Positions 27,367 to 40,000 of a stretch of 64,000 nucleotides of DNA are shown here, piece after piece. Each line of letters begins with the position of its first letter. The first letter of the stretch is position 1. Source of the DNA: Bacilli bacterium (lineage in GTDB: Bacteria > Bacillota_I > Bacilli_A > ML615J-28 > CAG-313); NCBI GenBank assembly GCA_017411715.1, contig JAFQPO010000012.1, positions 1 to 64,000 on the forward strand. Reading direction: 5' to 3'. Under the pieces are notes generated by a model. It was not told where the DNA came from and searched no databases. It was given only the letters and a program-made list of their open reading frames with translations. Both the position numbers and the translations under genes were made by a program.

Positions 27367-27415
27367 AAACTACATTAATGCTTGTATATGTTTATTGATG
27401 CTTAATGTAGTTTTT
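27367..27415 (+). terminator. terminator-like hairpin in the gap
   Basis: AAACTACATTAA (27367-27378) and TTAATGTAGTTT (27402-27413) form a perfect 12-bp stem with a 23-nt loop, followed by TTTTT. It would terminate whatever transcribes the relic at 27195. Confidence 0.6.
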
Positions 27416-27546
27416 ATAAAGTTTTGGTGGGAAAAATTTGTTTGTTAAAAATATTTAAAATTGTTAAATTTTGTAATAAATAATTATGCCACTTGCAAAA
27501 ATTAGCGAATTTTGATATACTAAAGGTAGAAAAAAGGAGAATGGTT

Positions 27547-29364
27547 ATGAATAAAATAATGAAATTTGCAAGTTTATTTTCACTAGTTATTGTTACGTTT
27601 TTGATGTTTGGATGTTCATTAGGTAATCAACCTCATGATCAACATGATGAAACTGAAGAACAAATTGTTAATAATTTATTACAAATAATTCCTACTCAGA
27701 TTTCAGATGGATTAGAACTTCCTGCAGTAGATTCTACAACAAATATTGCTATTACATGGCGCAGTGCAAATCCAAGTGTTTTAACTGATGATGGTTATTT
27801 ATATGCTCAAGATGAAGCAACAACTGTTGAATTAATTGCTTCATTTAAAATTAATGAAGAAACTAAAGAGCATAGATTTACTATAAATGTAGATGCCACT
27901 GATGAAAGTTTATTTAATAAAGGGTATGATACATATATAAAAGACATCCCTGCAACTACAGTTAAAAAGATTAACTTTTATACAAGAAACTTATATGGAT
28001 ATACTGTAAATTATAAATCACTTGATGAAAGTATTGCTTTAAGTGATGGTACAGTTTTCCAACACCTTGAAAGCGATAGGGATGCAAAATTTGAAATTAC
28101 TTTAACATACGGTAGAACAATCAAAGTATATACAAAAACTATTACAGTATTAAAATATACAGATTTACAAGTTGCTCAAGAAATATCTAGATGGGTAAAA
28201 ACTCAAATTACTGAATATAATAATGGCACAATAGATGTTTTACCAACAACTCATCCTGAGTTTGGCAGTATTATTACTTGGAGCACAAGAGAATATGGTG
28301 CAGTTGCATATAATGGTGTAGTTACTCCACCAAAAGAAGCTAAAGATATTAATGTTAGTTATAATGTTTCTTATAAAGAATCTATTCAAAGTGGTTCAGG
28401 TAAATTGCTTAATGTTGGAGGCCTAACTGATGAAGAATGGTTAGAAGCATATTTAAGTAGTTTATTACCTACTACTTTAATTAGTTCAGTTAACTATTTA
28501 ACAGAACCTGATAAAAATGGTGAACAATATTTAGATCATCAAACAAGAAGTTATAAAAATGGTGTTTTAAACTTAATTAGTGGACAACCAATAGATATTG
28601 ATATGTCATATTTTATTGATCCTACTGATGAAACAAAACCACTTGTTGGTCATTATTTTGGCAGCCTTAGCCATCCTGATGTAACTCAAGAATTCTTAGA
28701 TAAAAAATTTGGTGAAGGATATCAAATGCCAAATGAACAAAATATTCTATATATTGTTGTTCATGAAAGTGGTATGCCATATGAGGGAAGCGATGCAGAA
28801 TTACTTGCGGATATCCAATATAAAAATGCATATGTTGATCCAGGACGCCAGGCTTCTTGGAATTATCAAGTTGATGGATATAAAATCTATCAAAGTTTTG
28901 ATGATAATGTAGTGTGCTGGCATGCAGGTGATGGTAGTGCTCCTGGTACTGGTAACTCTAATGGTATTGGTATTGAAATGTGTATTAATACTGATGGTAG
29001 TTATGATGGATCAATGCAAAATGATGCTAAGCTTATCGCATACTTAATGCATAAATATAATTTAGGTATTGAAAATGTTCAACGTCACTTTGACTTCTCT
29101 GGTAAAGAATGTCCAAGCTATATGATTAGAACAAATAGATGGATTGAAATGCTAAATCATGTTCAACGTGAATATGACGCAATAGAAGTATTTGAAGGTG
29201 CAACATTTAAATGGACTGTATCTAACATGGAATATTTCGAAGAAGGTGCTAATGGTATTTACTATGTTAAAGATGGTATTAGCGGTGTAACAGTTGATGT
29301 AACACTTGAATATCAAAAAGGAGATTTTGAGTTCAGCAAAACTGTAACTCTTGAAATTAAATAA
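27547..29364 (+). CDS. lipoprotein N-acetylmuramoyl-L-alanine amidase (Amidase_2) with Ig-like modules
   Basis: This is a 605-residue lipoprotein. The signal peptide ends in the lipobox MFGC (Cys about residue 22). An acidic His-rich linker (QPHDQHDETEE) and atrophied bacterial Ig-like modules follow (ITWRSANPSVLTDDGYLYAQ; ITWSTREYGAVAYNGVVTPP). The Amidase_2/PGRP-type catalytic domain (about residues 390-540) has zinc ligands in ILYIVVHESGMP (His), VVCWHAGDG (His) and the KECPSY Cys. NSNGIGIEMCIN and QRHFDFSGKECP are further hallmarks. It probably cleaves the peptide stem from peptidoglycan on the outer face. ATG 27547 is 7 nt after AAGGAG; psuG begins 1 bp after its stop. Confidence 0.88.
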   Translation: MNKIMKFASLFSLVIVTFLMFGCSLGNQPHDQHDETEEQIVNNLLQIIPTQISDGLELPAVDSTTNIAITWRSANPSVLTDDGYLYAQDEATTVELIASFKINEETKEHRFTINVDATDESLFNKGYDTYIKDIPATTVKKINFYTRNLYGYTVNYKSLDESIALSDGTVFQHLESDRDAKFEITLTYGRTIKVYTKTITVLKYTDLQVAQEISRWVKTQITEYNNGTIDVLPTTHPEFGSIITWSTREYGAVAYNGVVTPPKEAKDINVSYNVSYKESIQSGSGKLLNVGGLTDEEWLEAYLSSLLPTTLISSVNYLTEPDKNGEQYLDHQTRSYKNGVLNLISGQPIDIDMSYFIDPTDETKPLVGHYFGSLSHPDVTQEFLDKKFGEGYQMPNEQNILYIVVHESGMPYEGSDAELLADIQYKNAYVDPGRQASWNYQVDGYKIYQSFDDNVVCWHAGDGSAPGTGNSNGIGIEMCINTDGSYDGSMQNDAKLIAYLMHKYNLGIENVQRHFDFSGKECPSYMIRTNRWIEMLNHVQREYDAIEVFEGATFKWTVSNMEYFEEGANGIYYVKDGISGVTVDVTLEYQKGDFEFSKTVTLEIK

Positions 29365-29365
29365 T

Positions 29366-30277
29366 ATGCAAGAATATTTAGTAATTAGTCAAAAAGTAAA
29401 ACATGCATTAGAAAATAACATTCCCGTTGTTGCTTTAGAATCAACAATTATCTCACACGGTATGCCTTATCCTCAAAATTATGAAACAGCTTTAGCGTGT
29501 GAAAAAATAGTTGAAGACAATGGTTGTGTAGCAGCGACTATTGCTATTATTCAAGGTAAAATTCATGTTGGGTTAACTCATGAAGAAATTGAATATATCG
29601 CTAAAACTGGACTAAAAGTTGTTAAAACATCTCGTCGTGATTTAGCTTATGTTTGTGCTTGTGGATATGATGGCGCAACAACAGTTAGTGCAACAATGTA
29701 TTTAGCACATTTAGCAGGTATTGAGGTTTTCGCAACCGGTGGTATTGGTGGTGTACATAGAGAAGCTCATATTACGATGGATATATCAGCGGATTTAGAA
29801 GAACTTGGTAAAACACCTGTTTGTGTAGTATGTGCTGGGGTTAAAGCAATTCTTGATTTAGAAAGAACATTAGAATATTTAGAAACAAAAGGTGTTTTAG
29901 TACTAGGATTTGATACTGAATATTTACCTGATTTCTATACAAGACGTAGCCCATATAAATTATTACATAGTGTTAAAAATGCTAATGAAGTTGCTAAAAT
30001 CATTAAAGTACAATCTAAACTTGGCTTAGAGTGTGGAATGATTGTGGCTAATCCAATCCCAGAAGAATATTCATTAGATGAAAAAGTGATGAATGAAGCA
30101 ATTGATGAGGCTTTAATTAAACTAAATGCTTCTGGTGTTAAAGGAAAAGATATTACACCATTCTTACTAAAAGAAGTAGTTGAAAGAACTGGTGGTAAGA
30201 GTTTAGAAGCCAACATTAAATTAGTATTTAATAACTGCTTAGTAGCAGCAAATATCGCGAAAGAATTAAGCAAATGA
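29366..30277 (+). CDS. psuG: pseudouridine-5'-phosphate glycosidase
   Basis: This 303-residue protein aligns with PsuG from its first residues (VVALESTIISHGMPYPQN). It includes GLTHEEIEYIAKTG, KTSRRDLAYV, GATTVSATMYLAHLAGIEVF and ATGGIGGVHR. PsuG splits pseudouridine 5'-phosphate into uracil and ribose 5-phosphate. The ATG at 29366 is preferred over the in-frame TTG at 29351 because of the homologue N-terminus, although neither has a strong ribosome site; coupling to the upstream gene is likely. The partner pseudouridine kinase is not visible in this window. It overlaps the next gene as ATGA. Confidence 0.96.
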   Translation: MQEYLVISQKVKHALENNIPVVALESTIISHGMPYPQNYETALACEKIVEDNGCVAATIAIIQGKIHVGLTHEEIEYIAKTGLKVVKTSRRDLAYVCACGYDGATTVSATMYLAHLAGIEVFATGGIGGVHREAHITMDISADLEELGKTPVCVVCAGVKAILDLERTLEYLETKGVLVLGFDTEYLPDFYTRRSPYKLLHSVKNANEVAKIIKVQSKLGLECGMIVANPIPEEYSLDEKVMNEAIDEALIKLNASGVKGKDITPFLLKEVVERTGGKSLEANIKLVFNNCLVAANIAKELSK

Positions 30278-30939
30278 AATATTTTATAGCAAGAAACAAA
30301 CAATGGTTGGAGTTTGTTTGGATTGGTATTGTTTTAGTATTTTTTAAACTTTATAATAATTTTATCTTTGAACAAGGTGAGTCATATATATTCTTTGTAG
30401 CGTTATTCTTTGTGCCTTTATTCTTAGAGTTAGTTGGTAGTTATGTTAGAAGAAAAAATAAAGCTAAATATTATATTAAACATAGTAGCTTCTTAAAACT
30501 AATTGAGTCTAATCTTGATAAAGAATTAATTGAAGAAATTACTAATAAAACAAGAATGTTAACAGACTCTGACACTTTAACAATATATTTTGGTCCAAGA
30601 CTTCTTGGTAAAATTAAGTTTACTGAAACTTATGCTAGTATATCTTTAATTGATACAATTGTTGAATATCGTTTTTTCTATGGCCCAACAGAATATATTT
30701 TAACTAAATATGATGAATCTGGATTTGAATTTAGACCAGTTACATATTTATTCCAAAGAATGTTATTTAGAATAGATGAGTTAAGTAGTCTTGATTTAGT
30801 TTATAAAGAATATTACAAAAAGAAAAAAGTAATTGCTGTTACACTAGAAGATAAAGGAGAAACACTTTATTTCTATAAAGACAAATCTAACCGTAAATTA
30901 AGTGAAAAACAAGTTGTCGAAACATATATAAATGAGTAA
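30274..30939 (+). CDS. hypothetical protein with N-terminal membrane hairpin
   Basis: I do not recognise this 221-residue protein. Two hydrophobic segments (residues about 12-30 and 38-58) form a membrane hairpin; the rest is a soluble domain rich in charged and aromatic residues, with ISLIDTIVEYRFFYGPTEY and a C-terminal ETLYFYKDKSNRKLSEKQVV. Its start overlaps the psuG stop (ATGA), so it is translated from the same transcript. No catalytic motif is apparent. A strong terminator follows. Confidence 0.55.
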   Translation: MKYFIARNKQWLEFVWIGIVLVFFKLYNNFIFEQGESYIFFVALFFVPLFLELVGSYVRRKNKAKYYIKHSSFLKLIESNLDKELIEEITNKTRMLTDSDTLTIYFGPRLLGKIKFTETYASISLIDTIVEYRFFYGPTEYILTKYDESGFEFRPVTYLFQRMLFRIDELSSLDLVYKEYYKKKKVIAVTLEDKGETLYFYKDKSNRKLSEKQVVETYINE

Positions 30940-30944
30940 AAATA

Positions 30945-30987
30945 AAAGAGTAGTTTTTCGAAAAATAGAAAAATTACTCTTTTTTTA
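30945..30987 (+). terminator. terminator after the psuG operon
   Basis: AAAGAGTA (30945-30952) pairs with TACTCTTT (30975-30982), with additional A/T pairs inside, then a T run. Confidence 0.85.
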
Positions 30988-31006
30988 TGCAGATAAGTTG
31001 CATACT

Positions 31007-31035
31007 TTGAGAAAAATTGAAAAGTATGGTATAAT
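31007..31035 (+). promoter_or_regulatory. promoter of the giant InlB-repeat lipoprotein
   Basis: TTGAGA (31007-31012) and TATAAT (31030-31035) are 17 bp apart, 39 bp before the ATG. Confidence 0.8.
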
Positions 31036-31073
31036 AAGAAAGTAAAATGATAAAATCAACCAGGAGGAGTATT

Positions 31074-34000
31074 ATGGTTAAATTCATTCAAAAAACAAAT
31101 AAGATTTGTTTATTCATTTTTATGTTTTTAGCTTTTTTGGTTGTTTCTGCTTGTTCATTAGATCATGAAAAACAAGAAGTAACTACATATACGGTTACAT
31201 TTAAAGTAGAATCAACAGAAGAGTTATTAACTACTATAACAAATCCAGTAACAACGAGAATTAAAGAAAAAGATATAGTAGTAGATGGTTCTTATATTCC
31301 AGATGGATATGGTTATACATGGTATAGCTATGTTAATAGTGAATATAAAGAAGTAAAACTTATTGATATTAATTACACAACAACCGTGTATTTACACCTT
31401 GTTGCGAAAGAATATTCAGTAAAATTCTATGATGGAGCTAACTTACTTTCTAAAGTAGGTTATAACGTAGATGAAACTGTTGTTTTACCTACACCTTCTA
31501 AAGATGGTTATAAATTTTTAGGATGGTATAGCGATCAAGAATTAACTGAAAAAGTTGAAAGTTTTGTTATGGGAGCAAGCGATGCTAGTTTCTATGCAAA
31601 ATGGGAAAAAACAGCTACAGCTAAGAAAGTGCATTTCGTATATGGAAATGTTGACATCGAGGTAGAAAATGCTTATCCAGGTGAACACATTCTAGAAATC
31701 GAAGCACCAAAAAAAGAAGGATATGATTTTGTAGGTTGGTATAAAGATGCTGAACTTACAGAAGAATTTGATTTTGAACATGAATTAATGCCAGAATCAG
31801 ATATTAGTATCTATGCAAAATATGAAAAAGCTACATATACTGTTACACTTGTATCAGGTGTATCTGGTTTTGATTTAACCGAAAAATCTTTTAAATATGG
31901 AGAATTAATTACTGGCTTATTCACAGAAGCAGAAGAAGCATATCTTGCGACATTAAGTGATTATACATTTAGTGGTTGGTATTTAGATAGTGGTTTAACT
32001 GAAAAGTTAAATGTTTTATCAATGCCTGCTCAAGATATTACTTTATATGCTAAGTGGCAAGTAGAAGGCTTAACTCTTTATGTACAAGATAAAGTTTATG
32101 CGGTTGTTAAGGGTCAAGTAGGTGATGATATCTCTACTCAAAGACCAGCTGATCCACAAGTTGATGGTTATGAATTTGGTGGTTGGTTTGATAGCTTTGG
32201 CCAAGAATTTGTATTTGATGTACTTCCTTCTAATAATGTAGAAGTTCATGCTAAACTTACTCCAATTACATATACAATTAGTTATGATGCTGATGGTGGA
32301 GAATTAGAAAATCAAATATTATCATACAATGTAGAAACTCCTTCATTCACACTTGCAATACCATCTAAATCTGGTTATACATTCTTAGGATGGAAGAACC
32401 AATATGGTCAAACAATTAGTGAAGTTGCTCTTGGCTCTACAGGTAATTTAGAATTAACTGCTCAATGGCGTATTAATGGCTATAATGTAAGATACTATGT
32501 TGATGGTAAACTTGTTCATACTGATTCATATCAATTTGGTGATGAAGTAGTTAAATACTCAGAACCTACAAAAGTTGGATATACATTCAGTGGTTGGTCA
32601 GAAATCCCTACAACAATGCCAGCAGTAGATGTAAGAGTTGATGGTACATTTACAATCAACCAATATACAATTACATTTGATTCAAATGGTGGTTCACAAG
32701 TATCAGCAATTACTCAAGATTATAATTCTATAGTAACTAAACCGGCTAATCCAACAAGAACAGGTTATACATTTGCCGGATGGACACCAAGTGTACCTGC
32801 TAATATGCCAGCAGAAAATATCACATTAACTGCTAATTGGACAATTAATCAATATACAATTACATTTGATACTAAAGGTGGTTCAGAAGTTGCAGCAATT
32901 ACAAAAGATTATAATGCGGCAATTGGCGATATCGCACAACCAACAAAAACTGGTTATACATTCGCAGGATGGGATAAAGCTATTCCTACTAACATGCCAG
33001 CAGAAAATGTAACAATCACTGCAAATTGGACAATCAATTCTTATAAAGTATTCTATTATGTAGATGGTGTATTAACATATACAGATATATATGACTACAG
33101 TGAAGCAACAAGCTTAAGAGCAAATGAATCAAAAGTTGGATATACATTCAGTGGTTGGTCAACAATCCCTGCTAACATGCCAGCAGTAGATGTAAGAGTT
33201 GATGGTGCATTTACAATCAACCAATATACAATCACATTTGACTCAAATGGTGGTTCACAAGTATCAGCAATTACTCAAGATTATAATACTTCAGTATCTG
33301 CACCAGCAGATCCAACAAGAATTGGTTATACATTCGCAGGATGGACACCAAGTGTTCCAGCAACAATGCCAGCAGAAAATATTACATTAACTGCAAATTG
33401 GACTGCTAATTCTTATGCAATAGCTGTTAGTATATCAAATGCTGAAACTATAGGTATTCCGACTGAAGCTGATTATGATAGTGAGGTTGAATTCTCTGTA
33501 AATCCTACAGTGGGCTATTCAATTGTAAAAGTTACTCATAATGGCGTTGAATTACCGTTAGTTAATGGCGTATATAAATTTGTAGTTGAAACTACTAATA
33601 ATGTTGTAGTTGAAACAATTGTTTCAAAAGCAAATGTTGCGTTAACTGTTCCTGTCAATACAGAAGTTAAGATAACTGGTATTGTATCAAGAATATATCA
33701 AGAATGGGACTCAGGATATGGCAATATGTCTGTATATCTAACAGATAATACAGGAACAATACTTGCATTTAGAATTTCTGAACAAGTTGAACTTGGTTGG
33801 GAAATTGAAGTAACTGGTAAAATTGGATCTTATGATTCTGTTAATCAAATTGCTCAAGGTTCAACAACAAGAGTTATTGCGGAAAATTCATATGAAACAG
33901 TTTATACTGTTACAGAAGCACTAGCTGCTGCTCCTGGTACACCTGTTCACATTGAAGCAGTAGTTGAATCTATTGAAACTCCATGGAATGAACAATACGG

Positions 34001-37000
34001 TAATATAAGTGTGTATATTAGTGATGGAGCAAATTCTATTTTAGTATATCGCACAGAAGAACATGTTTATGTAGGCGATAAAGTAGTAGTTGAAGGTACA
34101 TTAGTTCTTTATGATGGCGCTCTTCAAATCGATAAATCAACAGTAGACATTTTACCTCCTGCTAATGTTAATATTACATGGGATTATGAAAATATTACTG
34201 TTGCCCCTACTCCAACAACAGTTTCTGGTGGTGAAATAGTTGAATTCACAATTCAACCAAGTGTAGATTATGAAGTAGTTGGTGTAAGAGTTGGTGATCA
34301 AGAATTAACAGAAACTAATGGTAAATACTCATTCACTGCTTTACGTGATTGCGAAGTCGTAATTACAACATTAGAAAAAGGTTTATGGTATTTAGTAACT
34401 GATGCTGAAATGTTATCAGAAGGCGATATGGTTATTATCGTTGCTAAAGGATATAATTTTGCATTAAGTACAAATCAAAAAACAAATAATCGCGGTGAAG
34501 CTGCAATTGTTAAATCTGGCGATACAATTGAAAGCATCTCTGAAAGTGTTCAAAAACTAATATTAAAAGCTGGTACAGTTGCAAATACATTTGCGTTCTA
34601 CACAGGTTCAGGATACTTATATGCTGCTGCAAGTGGTTCTAACTATCTTAAAACACAATCTACATTAGATGCTAATGGTAGTTGGAAAATTACAATTAAT
34701 GCAAACGGTGTTGCAAGTGTAGTTGCAAGTGGAGAAAATACTAATAATATATTAAAATACAATGATGCAAGTAAATTGTTTGCAGCATATACAAGTGGTC
34801 AAAAAGATATAAGTATTTATAAATATAGTACAAATCAACAAAGAGCAAATGATATCGTTGATAGTATTGATCTTATTGATAGTACATTACTTGATATTGA
34901 ATTACCACAAAACGTAGGACTTGTATGGTCTATTAAAGAAACAACAAGTGCTGCTATAATTGATGGTACTACTCTTAAAGTTTACCCTAGTGCTTCTCAA
35001 GATACAAATATTACATTAGTAGCAACTGTTACTATTGGTGAAAAAGCTGCAGTTAAAGAATTTGATTTAACAATTGAAAAATTAAGATATGCGACTGCTA
35101 CATATAATTTAAATGGTGGTTTAGGCGAAGTTGAAGCTCAAACTGAAATCGCAACATCAACTATTACTTTACCTACTCCAGATGAAATGGATGGATATAG
35201 ATTCTTAGGATGGAGCGATGGTACAAATGTTTATGTTGCAGGTGCAGCGCACTGCTTAGAAGAAGATATTGAATTTGTAGCTGTATGGGAAAAGATTCCT
35301 ACAGCTGGTGATGCAAAATCATTCCAAAAAGTAACCTCTTCTAAGAGCGATTGGTCTGGTAAATATTTAATTGTTTATGAAGCAGGTAAAAAAGCTCTTA
35401 AAGGATCATTAACTTCACTTGATGCTACTAATAACAACATGGCTGTTTCAATTAGTAATGGTCAAATAGTACATACTGATACATTAGAAGCAAATATCGT
35501 TACAATTGCTAAGAATGGATCAAGCTATACTATTCAAACAGCAAGTGGATATTATATTGGTCAGTCATCTAATGCAAATGGATTAAAATCAAGTAAAACA
35601 ACTAAGTATGCTAATACTATTTCAATGAATAGTAGCGATAAATCAATTAACTTTATATCAGGCGGAGCATATTTAAGATTTAATGCTTCAAGTGATCAAA
35701 ATAGATTTAGATACTTTAAATCTGGTACTTATGCTAATCAAAAAGCAATTCATTTATATGAATTAGTTGAAACAGTATTACCATCAGAATATAATTTAAC
35801 ATTTAATTCAAATGGTGGAAGTAGTATTTCTAAAGTAACCGCTGCACCAGAAACTACAGTTAAATTAACTGATGCACATATTCCAACAAAAGTAGGACAT
35901 ACTTTTGACGGATGGTATTTACAACCAGATTTCTCTGGCTCAAAAGTTGTAAGTGTATTACTTACAGATGATGTAACACTTTATGCAAAATGGAATGTAA
36001 ATAGCTATAATATCAATTATTATGTTGAAGGAGCATTAGTACATACTGATACATATGATTATAATGCAGCTATTACTCCAATTGCAGTTGAAGATAGAAT
36101 TGGATATACATTTAGTTGGGAAAATCTTCCAACAAACATGCCAGCAAATAATGTAGATGTATATGGTACATATAGTGTAAATAGTTACGATGTAATTTAC
36201 GTTATTGATGGTGAAGAAGTTCATAAAGATACATATACATATGGAGCAAGTATTACACCATATGAAGCTCCAGCAAAAGTTGGACATACATTCAGTGGAT
36301 GGTCAACAATCCCTGCAACAATGCCAGCTGAAAATATTGAAATAACTGGTACATATAACGTAAATAGTTATGAATTAACTTACGTTATTGATGGCGAAGA
36401 AGTTCATAAAGATACATATACATATGGGGCAAGTATTACACCATATGAAGCTCCAGCAAAAGTTGGACATACATTCAGTGGATGGTCAACAATCCCTGCA
36501 ACAATGCCAGCTGAAAATATTGAAATAACAGGTACATATAACGTAAATAGTTATGAATTAACTTACGTTGTTGATGGTGAAGAAGTTCATAAAGATACAT
36601 ATACATATGGAGCAACAATTACGCCTCATGAAGCTCCAACAAAAGTTGGATATACATTCAATAATTGGGTGGGAATCCCTGTAACAATGCCAGCTGAAGA
36701 TGTTATAGCAACAGCAAGTTGGACAGTTAATAAATACGAAATAAATAGTACTGTTTCAAATGCAGAAATCACAGGTCTTCCAGAAGAAGCAGACTATGGT
36801 ACTGAAATATCATTTACAATTGAAACATCTACTGGATATTCAGTTGTAAGTGTTACATATAATGGTGAATTATTAGAATCAGAAAATGGTACTTATACAT
36901 TCACAGTTGGAACAACTAATGAAATTGTTGTAACAACACAAGTTAACAAATATGAAATAAATAATTTTGTTACAAATGCAGAAATCACAGGTCTTCCAGA

Positions 37001-40000
37001 AGAAGCAGATTATGGTACTGAAGTGTCATTTACAGTTACAGCATCTACAGGATATTTAGTAGTAAGTGTTACATATAATGTCGCATTATTAGAATTAGTA
37101 GATGGTACTTATACATTCACTGTTGGAACAACTAACGAAGTTATTGTGACAACACAAGCTGAAGAATATACAATTTCTTATGATATTGATGGTGGTATTG
37201 TAAATATTGATACAGTAATTGCTGATTTCTTAAATGACTATAATACTGCAAGAGGTAAATCACACACCATTGACTCTTTCTATGAATTAGGACAATGGGG
37301 AGAAATTGGAGATGCTTCAATATTCCTTTATAATTCTACTTATAGAGCAAAATGGGCATGGCTTGTTGATTATATTGCAAGTGTAGCAAGTAGTGCTAAT
37401 AAATCTGCATGGACAAAATTCAATAATTTTAATAGTCAATCTGAATTAAATGCTGATAATGGAAATAATATTTATCGTATAGCATATGAATTAAGAGGAT
37501 GGGTTGGACAAAAACAATATACTCAAAATTCTAATTTTAAAACTGCTGATTATTCTCAAGCAAATGTTCAATCTGCTATTTGGAATTATATGGCACAAAA
37601 ATCATATACTATTGAATCAGATACAATTGAATTACCTAGTGTAACTAAATTTGGTTATATATTTGATGGTTGGTTCATTGATGGTGAAAAAGTTACATCA
37701 ATTCCTACAGGATCAATAGGTAATAAAGAAGTTGTTGCACAATTTACATTACAAAAGAATACGTTTGAACTAGTAGTAGATGGAGGAACATTACCTGAAA
37801 GTTATTATGAAGAAGTTCCTGCACACGTTAATAGTACATTAAATCTATCTATTTATGATAATGTTGGTAATGCTTCAGGTACTTATTTATGCGATACTAG
37901 TATTGTAAGTAAAAATTCATTAAGATGGCAATATAAGATTTTATTAAATAAAGTTGGTAATGGTTGGTATGAAATTGTCGCTGAAGACGCTGCTAAAGCA
38001 GGCATTAATACTGCTGCTTCTAATGCTGGTGTAACATGGACACATGCATTATCTAACGCAGGATCAAATATAACAACACAATTTACTGTTGGAGAATATA
38101 TATATATTGCTGGTGAACCTTCTGTTGGTGATACTAACATTGCTGCAATAGTTAGTCATAGCACTGAAATGAAAACTCAAATGAAGACACTTGTATATGG
38201 GCCATTAATGCCTCATACATTAGGTACTCCTGTAAAAGAACATCATACATTTGGTGGTTGGTATACTAATGCAGAATTTACTGGAGAACAAGTTACAGTA
38301 TTAGATAATCAATGGCAAGATTTAGTTTTATATGCAAAATGGACTAGTAATCAATATACAATTAATAGTACTATTGAAAATGCAGAGATTGTAGGTCTTC
38401 CACAAGAATCAATCTATGGTGTTGAAGTATCATTTACAATTGAAACATCTACTGGATATTCAGTTGTAAGTGTTACATATAATGGTGAATTATTAGAATC
38501 AGAAAATGGTACTTATACATTCACAGTTGGAACAACTAATGAAATTGTTGTAACAACAGAAATTCAAGAATATACTATTACATTTGATACAGATGGTGGT
38601 AATGATATAGCACCAATTACACAAAATTATGGTACTGATATTACAGCACCAGCAGATCCTGTAAAAGAAGGATATACATTTACTGGATGGTTACCAAATA
38701 TTCCAGATACTATGCCTGTTGGCGGATTAACAGTAGTAGCACAATGGGTAGTTGATAAGGCACAAGTTATCTTCAAAATTGATGAAGAAACGACTTACCA
38801 AGTAATTGAAGGTGACTTTGGAACACCATTTGATGCTCCAGCAGATCCAGAAAAAGAAGGATATATATTTGCTGGTTGGGATCAAGAAATACCTGCTACA
38901 ATTCCAGCATCTCCATTAATTATTACTGCTAAGTGGACACCTAAATCATACGAAGTAACTTTTGATTCAAATGATGGTTCACTAGTAGAAAAACAAACTA
39001 TTAATTATAATGAAAAAGTTACAGTACCTTCTGTACCTACAAAAGTTGGTTATACATTTGTTGAATGGCAATTAGAAGGTGTAGCTTATGACTTTGATAC
39101 ACCAGTTCAAAAATCATTTACTTTAACAGCAAAATGGAATGTAGTTACATATACAATTGCTTATGAATTAAATGGTGGAAGTGCAACTGGACTAGTCGAA
39201 GAATATAATGTTGAAACAGAAACATTTAATTTAGTTACTCCAACTTTAGCTAATTATACATTTGATGGTTGGTATGAAACAGATGATTTCTCAACTGAAA
39301 AAGTTGAAAACATTGAACAAGGAACAACAGGCAATAAAACATTATATGCTAAATGGGTAGAAAATAATAATGTTCAAATTAATTATCATTATGAAAATGG
39401 TGCATTCAATAGTGTAAAAGTTCCAGCAAATACTTATGCTACATACGAAGAACTTGCGGCAGAAATTTTAGCAGATTTTAATACATATAAAGGTTCTTCT
39501 TATACAGCAGAAAGCTTATATGCAGTAGGATCATGGGGATCACCTACTGATGATGTTGTTAAATTCTTCTATGATGCTACATATGGAGCTAAATGGGCTT
39601 GGTTATTTGAAGTATTAAAAGATTATACTGGTTCTGAAAATAATAAAGAAGCTATTAATAAATTATTAGCATCACCTACATTTGCAAGTTATCAAGGAAT
39701 TGGTAGTGCATATAGTGATAGTTATAAATATGCTATTGCTTATGAATTAAGAGGCCTAGTTTACGGAGCTCAATATACTAAAAATGGAAGCTACCATACT
39801 GTAGATTACTCATCAAATGTGGTAAGAAATGCAATTTTAGATTATATTAATACAAATAGACTAACATATGTAAAATCCTATGAAAACGTTACATTAAAAG
39901 AATTGAAATCATTACGTAATGGTTATGAATTTGAAGGTTGGTACACTGAATCAACATTTGAAAATAAAGTTCAAAATATTGAAGTTACTGAAGGATCAAA

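Noticed and set aside
36177-36725. CRISPR array
   Set aside because: The 183-bp repeats are in-frame protein repeats without spacers.
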